This document shows positions 24,618 to 33,273 of a stretch of DNA of 64,000 nt, one piece after another. Position 1 is the first letter of the stretch. Each line of letters starts with the position of its first letter. The stretch comes from Pedobacter caeni (lineage in GTDB: Bacteria > Bacteroidota > Bacteroidia > Sphingobacteriales > Sphingobacteriaceae). Below the pieces are notes generated by a model. It did no database searches, was not told where the DNA came from, and saw only the letters and a list, made by a program, of their open reading frames with translations. The position numbers were made by a program, and so were the translations under genes. Location: NCBI RefSeq assembly GCF_900129215.1, contig NZ_FQUQ01000001.1:1612001-1676000 (forward strand), given 5' to 3'.

Positions 24618-26675
24618 TTAATAATCATAAGTTAGGGTAAAACGATAGGAACGACCAGGCATTGGGTAATTGGTAACCACTTCAAATGGTTGATTAAGGA
24701 GGTTATTCACCTCTGCTGTAAGCCGGACTTTCCGATTGTGAATCAATGTATTGTAATGTATGGCCATATCATGGGTATAAAAAGGCTGTACATAATTCTC
24801 GAGACTATTGAATGCCTGGTTATAGCGTTGTCCCGTATAAAGATAACTATAGTTCATCGAAAACTGCCGGTACGTTGCACTGGCCAGAATTGAAATGTTA
24901 TGTACAGGGATATATGGAATCTGATGGTGATAAGACGAGGTCTTTTCTACATTTATCGCTTTCTGATATGTATAATTCAGGCCAGCATTCAGGCTTAAAT
25001 CCTTATTCAGCTGCCATGCAGATTGCATATTTACATCCAGACCTTTAATCTCTACCATCCCCATGTTCATCATGATCCATATGGCCTGTGAAGTTCCCGG
25101 CACTGCCACAATTTTATCTTTCACTTTGTTATAGTAAGCATCTGCCTGTATAGAGAACTGAGTTAAGGCCTGATCTTCATATCCTTTTATATAAGTAAAA
25201 CCAAGATCATATTGTTTGGTATACTCCGGCTTAATCGACCGGGGCTGAAAAAAGGTAAAGTATAAATCATTAAATGTTGGCATCCGGAAAATGCTCTTAT
25301 AAAAAGAACGTATCCTGAATTCCTTTTGTCCGAATGGCTGCCAGGAAACCAAAACCGATGGAGTGAGTTCATTCCTGTTGTCCGGCTGTGGTCCGGTCTC
25401 CACCTTTTCAGACACGATGGTACTCAATACATTTGCCTGAATATCCAGTCTGTCAAAATGAAACTGCGTAGCGAATGCGTTTAAAAAGGTATATCTTCTG
25501 GGATAAGCAAAACGATACAGATTGGCATTCATATCACCCATCTGATAATCCGAAGACAAGACCAGGTCCCAGAACTTATTTACTTTAAACTTATTTGCCA
25601 GGGAAAAGTATACTTCCTGCTGATAATACCTGTTGTCTAAAAGGCCATCCACCGACACAATATCCGGGTTCAGGTAACGCTGGTAGTCATTGGTATATTT
25701 TCCGACAGCCATCAGGCTATATCTTCCTATATTTTTTTCAAAAGACGATTGCGCAAATAAATTCCGGTTCCACTGCCGCTGAGAAAAATGCCATACATTG
25801 GCCACAATAGCACCGGGCAGACCATGTTCGTCATTATAGCCATACAGCTTCACACTCCATTTACTACTGTCCCGAAGGATTCCGTTGAGCCCCAGTTCCA
25901 ATCTCATCGTTTGGATATCCCCATCAGTTCTTACTCCTGTGGTGTCCCATCCTCCACTGAAAGAGCGAAACTTATAACGTCCATGGGCGTTCTTAAATTC
26001 TGCGCTGAGGGTACTGTAAGTATGATCTGTAATTTTAGACTGCCATAGTAAGGAAGGATTAACCAGGCCAAAAGAGCCCGTCTTAAATGTTCCTTTAAAG
26101 CGGTTACTGCGTCCATCCTCAAAATTTGGCTGTCTGGATTTCAGGTATAAAGAACTTGATGAAGCAAAGCCCCTGGCAGATTGAAAAATCGCACTCTTCT
26201 GTCCGTTATACAATTCGATCTCTTCAATATTATCCAAAGAAAATTTGCCCAGATCTACCTGTCCGTTCTGTGCATTCCCAATCTGTGCGCCATCATAAAA
26301 TACTGCGGTATGGGTACTGCCCATACTGCGGACATTGATGGTTTTTAAGCCGCCAATCCCGCCATAGTCTTTCAGCTGTACTCCGGAAAAGAAACGTACC
26401 GCATCTGCCACAGAAAGGCTGTTCAGCTTTTCCAGTTCTGCACCGGAAAGAATTTGTAAGGGGGTTGAGGAGGTTTGTCGCCTGGTGATTTTTATCCTTC
26501 TGATCTGGACTTCTTTCAGGTCATTGACCTTATTCAGTGAATCCTTCCTGGATAACTTTACCGAATCGGTCTGTGCCTGTAAATTTAAAGGCATAATTCC
26601 TCCAAGCCAGCTAATGGCAAGGAAAGTAAAAAAACAAGGATTTATACCTTTAATGGTAAAATTGTTTCTTCTCAT
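24618..26675 (-). CDS. btuB: TonB-dependent cobalamin receptor, BtuB-like
   Basis: 685 aa. N-terminal signal segment ending in LNLQAQ. A plug domain at ~60-180 (ILSGAELEKLNSLSVADAVR, GGIGGLKTINVRSMGSTHTA) is followed by a 22-strand barrel ending in aromatic TYDY. It transports cobamides across the outer membrane using TonB energy. The B12 specificity comes from the cobalamin riboswitch ~115 bp upstream and the BtuG-like genes downstream, not from the barrel sequence alone. No btuCDF genes lie in the window, so the inner-membrane transporter is elsewhere or is the DUF6580 protein. Confidence 0.9.
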   Translation of the reverse strand: MRRNNFTIKGINPCFFTFLAISWLGGIMPLNLQAQTDSVKLSRKDSLNKVNDLKEVQIRRIKITRRQTSSTPLQILSGAELEKLNSLSVADAVRFFSGVQLKDYGGIGGLKTINVRSMGSTHTAVFYDGAQIGNAQNGQVDLGKFSLDNIEEIELYNGQKSAIFQSARGFASSSSLYLKSRQPNFEDGRSNRFKGTFKTGSFGLVNPSLLWQSKITDHTYSTLSAEFKNAHGRYKFRSFSGGWDTTGVRTDGDIQTMRLELGLNGILRDSSKWSVKLYGYNDEHGLPGAIVANVWHFSQRQWNRNLFAQSSFEKNIGRYSLMAVGKYTNDYQRYLNPDIVSVDGLLDNRYYQQEVYFSLANKFKVNKFWDLVLSSDYQMGDMNANLYRFAYPRRYTFLNAFATQFHFDRLDIQANVLSTIVSEKVETGPQPDNRNELTPSVLVSWQPFGQKEFRIRSFYKSIFRMPTFNDLYFTFFQPRSIKPEYTKQYDLGFTYIKGYEDQALTQFSIQADAYYNKVKDKIVAVPGTSQAIWIMMNMGMVEIKGLDVNMQSAWQLNKDLSLNAGLNYTYQKAINVEKTSSYHHQIPYIPVHNISILASATYRQFSMNYSYLYTGQRYNQAFNSLENYVQPFYTHDMAIHYNTLIHNRKVRLTAEVNNLLNQPFEVVTNYPMPGRSYRFTLTYDY

Positions 26676-26787
26676 TTTTGTTGTGAGTTATTTACCCACA
26701 GCAAACAGTTGGATCAAGGAAATGAAATACAAAAAACAAGCACTCACTCCAAGCTTCAATCCCCGAAAGCTATGAAATATTACACCT

Positions 26788-26975
26788 AATGGCAGGTCTT
26801 CTGACTTACTCCCGGACATTCTGCCTTCCCAATCAATAACTCTAAACAATTAAGAGTCAGACAAGTGGCTTCGATTTGAATACCGTTATGGAGCTTACAG
26901 CTGCGGGACAGTTACGGAATCACACCGTATTCCCTTTTAATCCCGATGCAACACCGGGAACCAAAAAGCGAGGCA
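26788..26975 (-). ncRNA. Cobalamin riboswitch
   Basis: Reading the minus strand 5' to 3', the conserved cobalamin riboswitch boxes appear in order: GGTTCCCGGTG near 26960, TTAAAAGGGAATACGGTG (26925-26941), CTGTCCCGCAGCTGTAAGC (26894-26911), GAAGCCACTTG (26863-26872, the GCCACTG box) and the closing AGAAGACCTGCC (26791-26802). It lies upstream of the TonB receptor gene and should repress it when cobalamin is plentiful. The most secure regulatory element in the window. Confidence 0.96.
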
Positions 26976-27094
26976 AAGGTACTCAAATATCCTGCTAACA
27001 ACAAACTTTTACAATTGACCTGCTATTTAGCATTTCCTTGCTATCTTAGGAGTACTGTTATTTTAATAAGAAGACAATTAATCCTGCAACAACG

Positions 27095-28342
27095 ATGAAG
27101 ACGAAAATTCCTACCCTACTCATCCTGATGTTCAGCCTGAATACCATGGCACAACAAACTGATACTGTTCTTATTGAGCAACTGATGCGCAACAACCCGG
27201 AACTCTTCTCCAACGTACTAAACCACCCGCAAAAAAATCAGGTTCAATTATTATATACACAGGTAAACCGGAACAATAAAAATATCCCCAGCTTCAAAAG
27301 CTATAGCTATAACCTCGATAACCACAGGTACTTCTACCCTGCGAGCACCGTAAAACTTGCTGCAGTCATCTTTGCCCTCGAGAAAATTAATGAATTAAAG
27401 ATAAAAGGACTGAGTGCAAAAAGTACCATGCTCACAGATTCGGCCTATGCCGGACAAACAAAGGTATCCAAAGACAGTACTTCCGGTGATGGCCTCCCTT
27501 CAGTAGAACATTACATCAAAAAGATCCTGTTAACGAGTGATAACGATGCCTTTAACCGGCTCTTCGAATTTATTGGACGTGCAGAAATCAATGCCAAACT
27601 AAAAAAATACGGATTTAATGACAGCAGGATATTAAACAGGCTGGCCATAGGCGACTCAGGAGAAACGGCAAAGCATACCAATCCCATCAGATTCTACAAT
27701 AAAAATACATTGATCTATACCCAGACCGAACAATACGACCCCAAAGAATATCCCCTTCAGCTGAGCAATACCAGTATGGGGAAAGGTTATCTAGACAGTA
27801 CCGATCAGCTGGTCAATAAACCTTTCAGCCTGGAAAATAAAAATGCCTTCAGCATCTCCGATCAGCAAGCCATGATGCGTAAACTCATCAGCCCCGAAGC
27901 ATTTCCGGAAAACGAAAGGTTTAAGCTGAGTGCAGAAGACTACAAACTTATCTACACCCAAATGAGTAAATTACCTACAGAAAGCATTTATCCCTCTTAT
28001 AACCCCACAGAATTCTGGCCTGCCTATGCAAAAATGCTCTATTATGGCAGAGAAAAGGATGCGGTCATTGAGCCCAACATCAGAATATTCAATAAATACG
28101 GAGACTCTTACGGCTTCATCATCGACAATGCCTATTTCGTAGATTTAAAGAACAAGGTCGAATTCTTCCTTACTGCCGTTGTACAATCAAATGAAGATGG
28201 CATTTATAATGACGATAAATACGAATATGAGACAGTTTGCTATCCTTTCATGGGAAATATAGGGCGTATTATTTATCAATATGAGTTAGAAAGGAAACGG
28301 GAAAGAACTCCTGATTTAAGCAAATTTAAGTTAGTGTACTAG
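27095..28342 (+). CDS. Secreted serine hydrolase, class A beta-lactamase-like fold
   Basis: 415 aa. Signal peptide (LILMFSLNTMAQ). The SxxK active-site motif is Ser84-Thr-Val-Lys87 (YFYPASTVKLAA), and an SDN motif follows (LLTSDNDAFNRLFEF). I do not see the usual KTG triad, and the length exceeds that of true beta-lactamases, so resistance is unlikely. It is probably a periplasmic hydrolase or esterase of the beta-lactamase/PBP superfamily. Promoter-like TTGACC (27015) and TATCTTAG (27042) precede it. It diverges from the B12 riboswitch and converges on ppk2. Confidence 0.8.
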   Translation: MKTKIPTLLILMFSLNTMAQQTDTVLIEQLMRNNPELFSNVLNHPQKNQVQLLYTQVNRNNKNIPSFKSYSYNLDNHRYFYPASTVKLAAVIFALEKINELKIKGLSAKSTMLTDSAYAGQTKVSKDSTSGDGLPSVEHYIKKILLTSDNDAFNRLFEFIGRAEINAKLKKYGFNDSRILNRLAIGDSGETAKHTNPIRFYNKNTLIYTQTEQYDPKEYPLQLSNTSMGKGYLDSTDQLVNKPFSLENKNAFSISDQQAMMRKLISPEAFPENERFKLSAEDYKLIYTQMSKLPTESIYPSYNPTEFWPAYAKMLYYGREKDAVIEPNIRIFNKYGDSYGFIIDNAYFVDLKNKVEFFLTAVVQSNEDGIYNDDKYEYETVCYPFMGNIGRIIYQYELERKRERTPDLSKFKLVY

Positions 28343-28376
28343 TCTGAGTCTGGTGCATTCAATTCGCCTATTTAGG

Positions 28377-28467
28377 AAAAAAAGAAGCATTTTATTCAAA
28401 GGCTGAAATCTTAGCCCTGAAGGGGGCAAATCTTTCTATGCCTTTTCATAAGACGCATCTTTTTTTT
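28377..28467 (+). repeat. Long structured hairpin repeat, copy 1
   Basis: An A-run/T-run bounded element. The outer arms AAAAAAAGAAGC and GCATCTTTTTTTT extend to a ~19-bp imperfect stem. An inner GGC...GCC stem encloses a hairpin with GCCCTGAAGGGGGC. It shares a ~42-nt core (28401-28442) with copy 2 in inverted orientation and with copies 3 and 4 at 52.4-52.7 kb. It could act as a terminator for the serine hydrolase gene. Confidence 0.8.
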
Positions 28468-28570
28468 AAAACCCACAAGCTATCTGTCCAAAGGTTATCC
28501 GGCAAAGTTATGCTATCATAAGGTGCAGATCCTTCTATTCCACCATACTATCTCCACCATGCCATTCAAC

Positions 28571-28657
28571 AAAAAGAAGTTTTCTGTGAGAGGGCATAGA
28601 AATTTTTGCCCCCTTCAGGGCAAAAGGTTTCAGCCGTCGAATAGAATGCTTCTTTTT
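28571..28657 (-). repeat. Long structured hairpin repeat, copy 2
   Basis: Minus-strand copy of the same element, with arms AAAAAGAAGCATTC and AAAACTTCTTTTT. The core (28593-28635) differs from copy 1 at only a few positions. It ends 5 bp before the ppk2 stop codon and may terminate that gene. Confidence 0.8.
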
Positions 28658-28661
28658 ACTT

Positions 28662-29540
28662 TTAATCCTGAAGAAGGGCCTCCTTTATTTCAGCAAGCTT
28701 TTTCGCTTCTTCTTCAGCAAGCACAGGAAACTTAAGATTCAATCGTGTAAAATGTTCTTCAAGGATCTGGCTGATTGCCAATCTTGCATGCCATTTTTTA
28801 TCAGCAGGAATGATATACCATGGTGCCTGTTCGGTTGAAGTTTCTTCTATAGCCCTTTCATAGGCTTCCATATATTCCTTCCACCTTCCCCGCTCTGTAA
28901 TATCTGCGGAGGAGAACTTCCAGTTTTTTGCAGGGTCATTGATTCTATCCAGGAAGCGGGATTTTTGTTCATCTTTTGAGACGTTCAGGAATATTTTAAT
29001 GATTACTGTTCCGTTATTGGAAATATGTTTCTCAAAGTTACGGATGCTCTCGTACCTGTTTTCCCAGAATTTATCGTCTATATTTTTGACATCCTGATAA
29101 CCTGGAATATTTTCACTCAGTACATATTCCGGGTGGACTTTACAAACGAGCACGTTTTCATAATGCGACCTGTTGTGTATACCAATCCTGCCTCTCTCAG
29201 GTAATGCTTTATAGTGTCTCCAAAGAAAGTCATGTTCATATTCTTCGGATGTAGGAGTTTTAAAACTATAGACCTGACATCCCTGGGGATTTAATCCCGA
29301 CATAACGTGTGAGATCGCACTGTCTTTTCCAGCGGCATCCATCGCCTGAAACAGGATAAGTATAGAATGGGCATTTGCAGCGTATAAGGTTTCCTGTAAT
29401 TTGCTCAACCTTTCTTTAATTTCTTCCAGCTCCTCCTTCCCCTCCTCCTTTTCCTGATCTCCATTATAGGTGGTGTCGTAATCTTTCAATGAAACTTTCT
29501 TTCCCGGTGTAGCAAGGTATTTTTCGATCTCTTTTTTCAT
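28662..29540 (-). CDS. Polyphosphate kinase 2 family protein
   Basis: 292 aa. The PPK2 fold is clear: Walker A-like region LFQAMDAAGKDSAISHVM (~85-105), Walker B-like region with RSHYENVLVCKVHPEYV, and the lid segment KFWENRYESIRNFEKHI with RFLDRINDPAKNWKFS. PPK2 enzymes transfer phosphate between polyphosphate and nucleoside mono- or diphosphates in the cytoplasm, so this gene links polyphosphate to nucleotide pools. Subclass cannot be set from this view. A 59-aa gene lies 14 bp upstream on the same strand. Confidence 0.92.
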   Translation of the reverse strand: MKKEIEKYLATPGKKVSLKDYDTTYNGDQEKEEGKEELEEIKERLSKLQETLYAANAHSILILFQAMDAAGKDSAISHVMSGLNPQGCQVYSFKTPTSEEYEHDFLWRHYKALPERGRIGIHNRSHYENVLVCKVHPEYVLSENIPGYQDVKNIDDKFWENRYESIRNFEKHISNNGTVIIKIFLNVSKDEQKSRFLDRINDPAKNWKFSSADITERGRWKEYMEAYERAIEETSTEQAPWYIIPADKKWHARLAISQILEEHFTRLNLKFPVLAEEEAKKLAEIKEALLQD

Positions 29541-29554
29541 GTATGCAATTGTTT

Positions 29555-29734
29555 TTAAAGGGTTATGAAGCGATCCTCAACATCTCTCAGTGAGTACCAT
29601 TCCTTGACATCCTCTTCATTAAATATAGAGATAGTCTTATACATTTTAGCATATACCGTTCCAATAATGCCTTTATTTCCTTTGTCTTTCAAAAAAGGCG
29701 AAATAAAATCCGATAATATTTTAGTCTGCATCAT
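29555..29734 (-). CDS. Small hypothetical protein, 59 aa
   Basis: Short ORF from a tandem ATGATG start at 29734, encoding a soluble, charged protein (ILSDFISPFLKDKGNKGIIG, then ISIFNEEDVKEWYSLRD). It resembles no family I know. The protein-like composition and position 14 bp before ppk2 on the same strand support it being real and co-transcribed with ppk2. Confidence 0.5.
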   Translation of the reverse strand: MMQTKILSDFISPFLKDKGNKGIIGTVYAKMYKTISIFNEEDVKEWYSLRDVEDRFITL

Positions 29735-29879
29735 CAGGGATAAATGTGCAGTATTGGGAACTGTCGCTGGTTGAAATTTTGGTTGTTCGGTTGAAGCTTA
29801 TTTACCGGATTAATCCAGAGCTATGGTGACTTTTTCAGGAGCTGAAAAAGACAAATACGAAACAGGTAAGAAGTTAAAA

Positions 29880-30053
29880 TTAATAGATATTGGAAGCTGA
29901 GGTGTGCGGATTATTAAGATAGATAAGAATTCCTACCACTACAAAAACGGTACAAACAATTCCAACTACCAGCCTTTTGCTAATGGTTACTTCGGATTCC
30001 GGCCGTGTAAAGCCTATTACCAGTTCGAAAATTACCCAAAGTACTTCTGCCAT
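29880..30053 (-). CDS. Small single-TM protein, 57 aa
   Basis: ORF of 57 codons starting at ATG 30053. A short N-terminal hydrophobic segment (LWVIFELVIGF) is followed by a charged turn and a strong TM helix (LVVGIVCTVFVVVGILIYL). No family recognised. It is followed 50 bp upstream (higher coordinates) by another small membrane protein gene; the two may form an operon. Confidence 0.5.
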   Translation of the reverse strand: MAEVLWVIFELVIGFTRPESEVTISKRLVVGIVCTVFVVVGILIYLNNPHTSASNIY

Positions 30054-30102
30054 ATTCGGTTAAGTTATTTATACTAAAGTAAATATAAAAAATTAAATAT
30101 TA

Positions 30103-30375
30103 CTATTTTGTCTCTCTCCATTTTCCAGCCACAAAGTTCCCGAAAATAACGAAAGCAATTCCAATCATGATATCGACCACAAGCCATTCCCAAAAGAAAC
30201 CAAATTCAGCTTTAAGACCAGCATCAGTAAGTTTACCACCTGTAACCAGATAAAAGGGAAAGGGAAAACCCAACTTTGTGAATCCGTCAGCGGCGGCATT
30301 GTCTTCATACGTAAACAAAGTGAATAAGGCAAAAATCAGGAAAAGAATCCCTGATCTGATCAGCTTAATTTTCAT
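30103..30375 (-). CDS. Small two-TM membrane protein, 90 aa
   Basis: 90 aa. TM1 is at 8-24 (SGILFLIFALFTLFTYE) and TM2 at ~62-82 (WLVVDIMIGIAFVIFGNFVA), with a ~35-residue extracytoplasmic loop containing FPFPFYLVTGGK. No known domain. It lies just upstream of the 57-aa membrane protein on the same strand. Confidence 0.65.
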   Translation of the reverse strand: MKIKLIRSGILFLIFALFTLFTYEDNAAADGFTKLGFPFPFYLVTGGKLTDAGLKAEFGFFWEWLVVDIMIGIAFVIFGNFVAGKWRETK

Positions 30376-30617
30376 AGGCCCAAATCATCCGGTTTTTATC
30401 AAAATCATCAGCATCACTGAGCGTTACTCTTTAAGCTTTAGACCGTTGTCAAAATACTTTACAGCGGTCATTTAACACCTATAATTTGTAGTTTACAGTC
30501 TGATCTCTTTAATTTAAATATAGAATAAAATTTAAGTAAATTAATTACGTTAATTTGTACTGCAAGTTTTAACACAATTTAACACTAACTGTTTTACGTT
30601 TTTTTGATCTTTATCCC

Positions 30618-33083
30618 ATGTTTAAAGAAATTCGCAATAAGTATATCCGTTATCCAAGCATATTCCTATTCTGTATTATCATCTTCTTTTGCGCGTTGCA
30701 ACTCAACTTTTTATGGTTATTTGGCTATTCGCCATCCTATAAAGACATTAAAGCCCCTACCCTTCGTGTGGGATCTGAATTGTACACAGCTGATGGTAAG
30801 CTGATTGGCCGCTATTACAAAGAGAACCGGACCCCTGTAAGCTTCAACGAGATTGCACCAAGTGTGATCAAAGCATTGGTAGCCACAGAAGATGTCCGTT
30901 TCTATAGCCATATGGGAATAGATTTCCGCTCTTTACTTTCCAGCGGACTCTCCACTGCAACCGGCGACAAGCGTGGGGCAAGTACCATCACACAACAGCT
31001 GGCCAAGAACCTTTACCGCACCCGGTATAACAAATCACAAGGTTTCATCAAACACATTCCGGTAGTACGTACCATCGTTTCCAAATTAAAGGAATGGATG
31101 ACTGCCGTGAAGTTAGAGTCTAACTATCCGAAAGACGACATCATCACCATGTACCTCAATACCGTATCCTTTGGAAACAATGCTTATGGTATTAAAACTG
31201 CGGCAAGGATTTATTTTGATAAGGAAACCAATGAACTGGATGTTCCGGAATCCGCATTGCTTGTGGGCATGCTGAAAGGTACCAGCCTTTACAACCCGAT
31301 AAAGAATCCTGTTAAAGCCCTCGAACGCAGAAATGTTGCCCTGGCTCAGATGAACAAATACAACTACATCACTGCTGCAGAGCTGAACACCTATAAAAGC
31401 ACCCCGATAAAACTCAAGGAAGGTCGTATCGATGAAGGTAGTGATGGTGATTCTTATCTCAGAGCAGCGGTTGATAAATACCTGGAAAAATGGGCGAACG
31501 ACAATGATTACGACCTTTACGAAGATGGTTTGAAGATCTATACCACCATCGATTCCAAGCTTCAGAAATATGCAGAAGAAGCGGTAGCCGAACAAATGAA
31601 AACCATACAGAGAAGGTTCTACAGTGTTTGGGGCAAAGAAGATCCATGGGAAGATTCTGAAAAGAAAAAAGTAGATTATCCGGACCGCGCCATGCGCAAG
31701 CTGCCGATCTACGCCATGCTCGAAAAAAAATACAGCAACACTCCGGATTCTGTGAAGGCCTATTTCGAAAAAAAGAAAAAGATGAAAATCTTTACCTGGA
31801 AAGGTGACCGTGATACGCTCTTCTCTACTATGGATTCTATCCGTTATTACGGAAAAATTATGAATACCGGAATGATGACGATGGATCCCTTCAGCGGAAA
31901 AATCAAAGTATGGGTGGGCGGAATCGACCATAAATTTTTCAAATACGACCACGTTAACCAGAGCAAAAGACAGGCAGGCTCTACATTTAAACCTTTCGCT
32001 TACCTGGCCGCATTGCAGGATGGCATGAGCCCTTGCGATAAATTCACGGATAAACCGGTTAAAATCAAATACGAAGAAAACGGAAAAACAGAATATTGGG
32101 AGCCTAAAAATGCAGACTGGAACTATAGCTACCGCGAAATGTCTTTGCGCTGGGCAATGGGTAAATCAGTAAATACCATTACCGCACAGGTTACAGAAGC
32201 CGTGGGTGCAGAAAACGTAGTGAAATGGGCCCATGAATGTGGAATCGAAAGTCCGCTTAAGTCAGTACCATCTGTGAGTTTAGGTCCAAATGATGTGACG
32301 GTATTTGAAATGGTCAGGGCCTACAGTACCTTCCTTAACGAAGGCGTAAGAACTGAACCTATCCTCGTTGAAAAGATCACAGATCAGGACAACAATATCA
32401 TTGAAGAGTTCAAAGCAAAAACAAAAAGGGTACTTTCTGAAGAAATTGCATGGCTGATGCTGTATATGCTCAGAGGTGGAATGGAAGAGCCTGGAGGAAC
32501 CTCTCAGGCACTTTGGGAATGGGATCTCTGGAAAAACAACAACCAGATTGGTGGAAAAACAGGGACTTCATCTGATTATGTGGATGCCTGGTATATGGGG
32601 GTTACCAAAGACCTGGTTACTGGTGTCTGGGTAGGCTGTGATGAGCGTACTGCTCACTTCAAAAACGGAGAAACCGGTGAAGGATCCAGAACAGCCTTAC
32701 CGATCTTTGCCAAGTTCATGGAAAAAGTTTACCATGATCCAAGTACGGGTTATACCTATGGTGCTTTCCCTAAATCAAAAGTAAAGATCACCAGGGAGAT
32801 CAATTGTCCGAGTCCGAGGATTCGGGTAGATACTTCCAGCTCGGATAGTCTTTCGGTAGATTCTACCGCCTTTACCCCTCCTGTAGTGGAAGAACAACAG
32901 CCGGTGTTAAAAGAGGAAGACATCATCAAAACCGAAGAAAAGAAAATTCCGGAGCCTGTCAAACAGCCTGCGACTGAAGTTCCCTTAACCAGAAAAGAAA
33001 AAAGAGAACTGAGAAGAAAACAGCGCGAAGAGGAGAAGGAAAAAGAACGGATCAAAAAAGAACAGGAAAAGAATAATCAATAA
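30618..33083 (+). CDS. mrcA: Penicillin-binding protein 1A, bifunctional
   Basis: 821 aa. One N-terminal TM (~13-35), a GT51 glycosyltransferase domain (EDVRFYSHMG at 91-100; GASTITQQLAKNLY) and a transpeptidase domain with Ser455 (GSTFK), a SVN motif (GKSVN) and Lys647 (KTGTS). It polymerises and crosslinks peptidoglycan at the outer face of the inner membrane. The C-terminal ~80 residues are a highly charged Lys/Glu-rich tail (RKEKRELRRKQREEEKEKER, excerpt), which is common in Bacteroidota PBP1A. Monocistronic with a terminator right after it. The symbol is assigned by family. Confidence 0.93.
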   Translation: MFKEIRNKYIRYPSIFLFCIIIFFCALQLNFLWLFGYSPSYKDIKAPTLRVGSELYTADGKLIGRYYKENRTPVSFNEIAPSVIKALVATEDVRFYSHMGIDFRSLLSSGLSTATGDKRGASTITQQLAKNLYRTRYNKSQGFIKHIPVVRTIVSKLKEWMTAVKLESNYPKDDIITMYLNTVSFGNNAYGIKTAARIYFDKETNELDVPESALLVGMLKGTSLYNPIKNPVKALERRNVALAQMNKYNYITAAELNTYKSTPIKLKEGRIDEGSDGDSYLRAAVDKYLEKWANDNDYDLYEDGLKIYTTIDSKLQKYAEEAVAEQMKTIQRRFYSVWGKEDPWEDSEKKKVDYPDRAMRKLPIYAMLEKKYSNTPDSVKAYFEKKKKMKIFTWKGDRDTLFSTMDSIRYYGKIMNTGMMTMDPFSGKIKVWVGGIDHKFFKYDHVNQSKRQAGSTFKPFAYLAALQDGMSPCDKFTDKPVKIKYEENGKTEYWEPKNADWNYSYREMSLRWAMGKSVNTITAQVTEAVGAENVVKWAHECGIESPLKSVPSVSLGPNDVTVFEMVRAYSTFLNEGVRTEPILVEKITDQDNNIIEEFKAKTKRVLSEEIAWLMLYMLRGGMEEPGGTSQALWEWDLWKNNNQIGGKTGTSSDYVDAWYMGVTKDLVTGVWVGCDERTAHFKNGETGEGSRTALPIFAKFMEKVYHDPSTGYTYGAFPKSKVKITREINCPSPRIRVDTSSSDSLSVDSTAFTPPVVEEQQPVLKEEDIIKTEEKKIPEPVKQPATEVPLTRKEKRELRRKQREEEKEKERIKKEQEKNNQ

Positions 33084-33100
33084 AACTCATAGGAATGTCG

Positions 33101-33130
33101 ATGCCCCGCCCCAAAAGGTCCGGGGCATTT
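33101..33130 (+). terminator. Intrinsic terminator of the PBP1A gene
   Basis: TGCCCCG (33102-33108) pairs with CGGGGCA (33121-33127), followed by TTTA, 18 bp after the PBP1A stop. Confidence 0.8.
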
Positions 33131-33273
33131 ACTCGAAGCTTCCTCCTGAAATTTTGGTTTGCCTGTAGCGTATTGCAGTCGCCTGTCGTTCTCTTTGAAA
33201 TAACTGCGGCTGCTCTGTAAACTTAATAAGACAATTTTGCGTAAATTTAAACACAACAAAATATAATCACACT

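Noticed and set aside
27095..28342. Antibiotic-resistance beta-lactamase
   Set aside because: SxxK and SDN are present, but the KTG motif is not seen and length and spacing differ from class A enzymes.
28523..28735. Plus-strand ORF of 70 aa
   Set aside because: Overlaps hairpin repeat copy 2 and the end of ppk2; composition is not protein-like.
31113..31952. Minus-strand ORF of 279 aa
   Set aside because: Antisense shadow of the PBP1A gene; Phe/His/Ile-rich composition typical of antisense frames.
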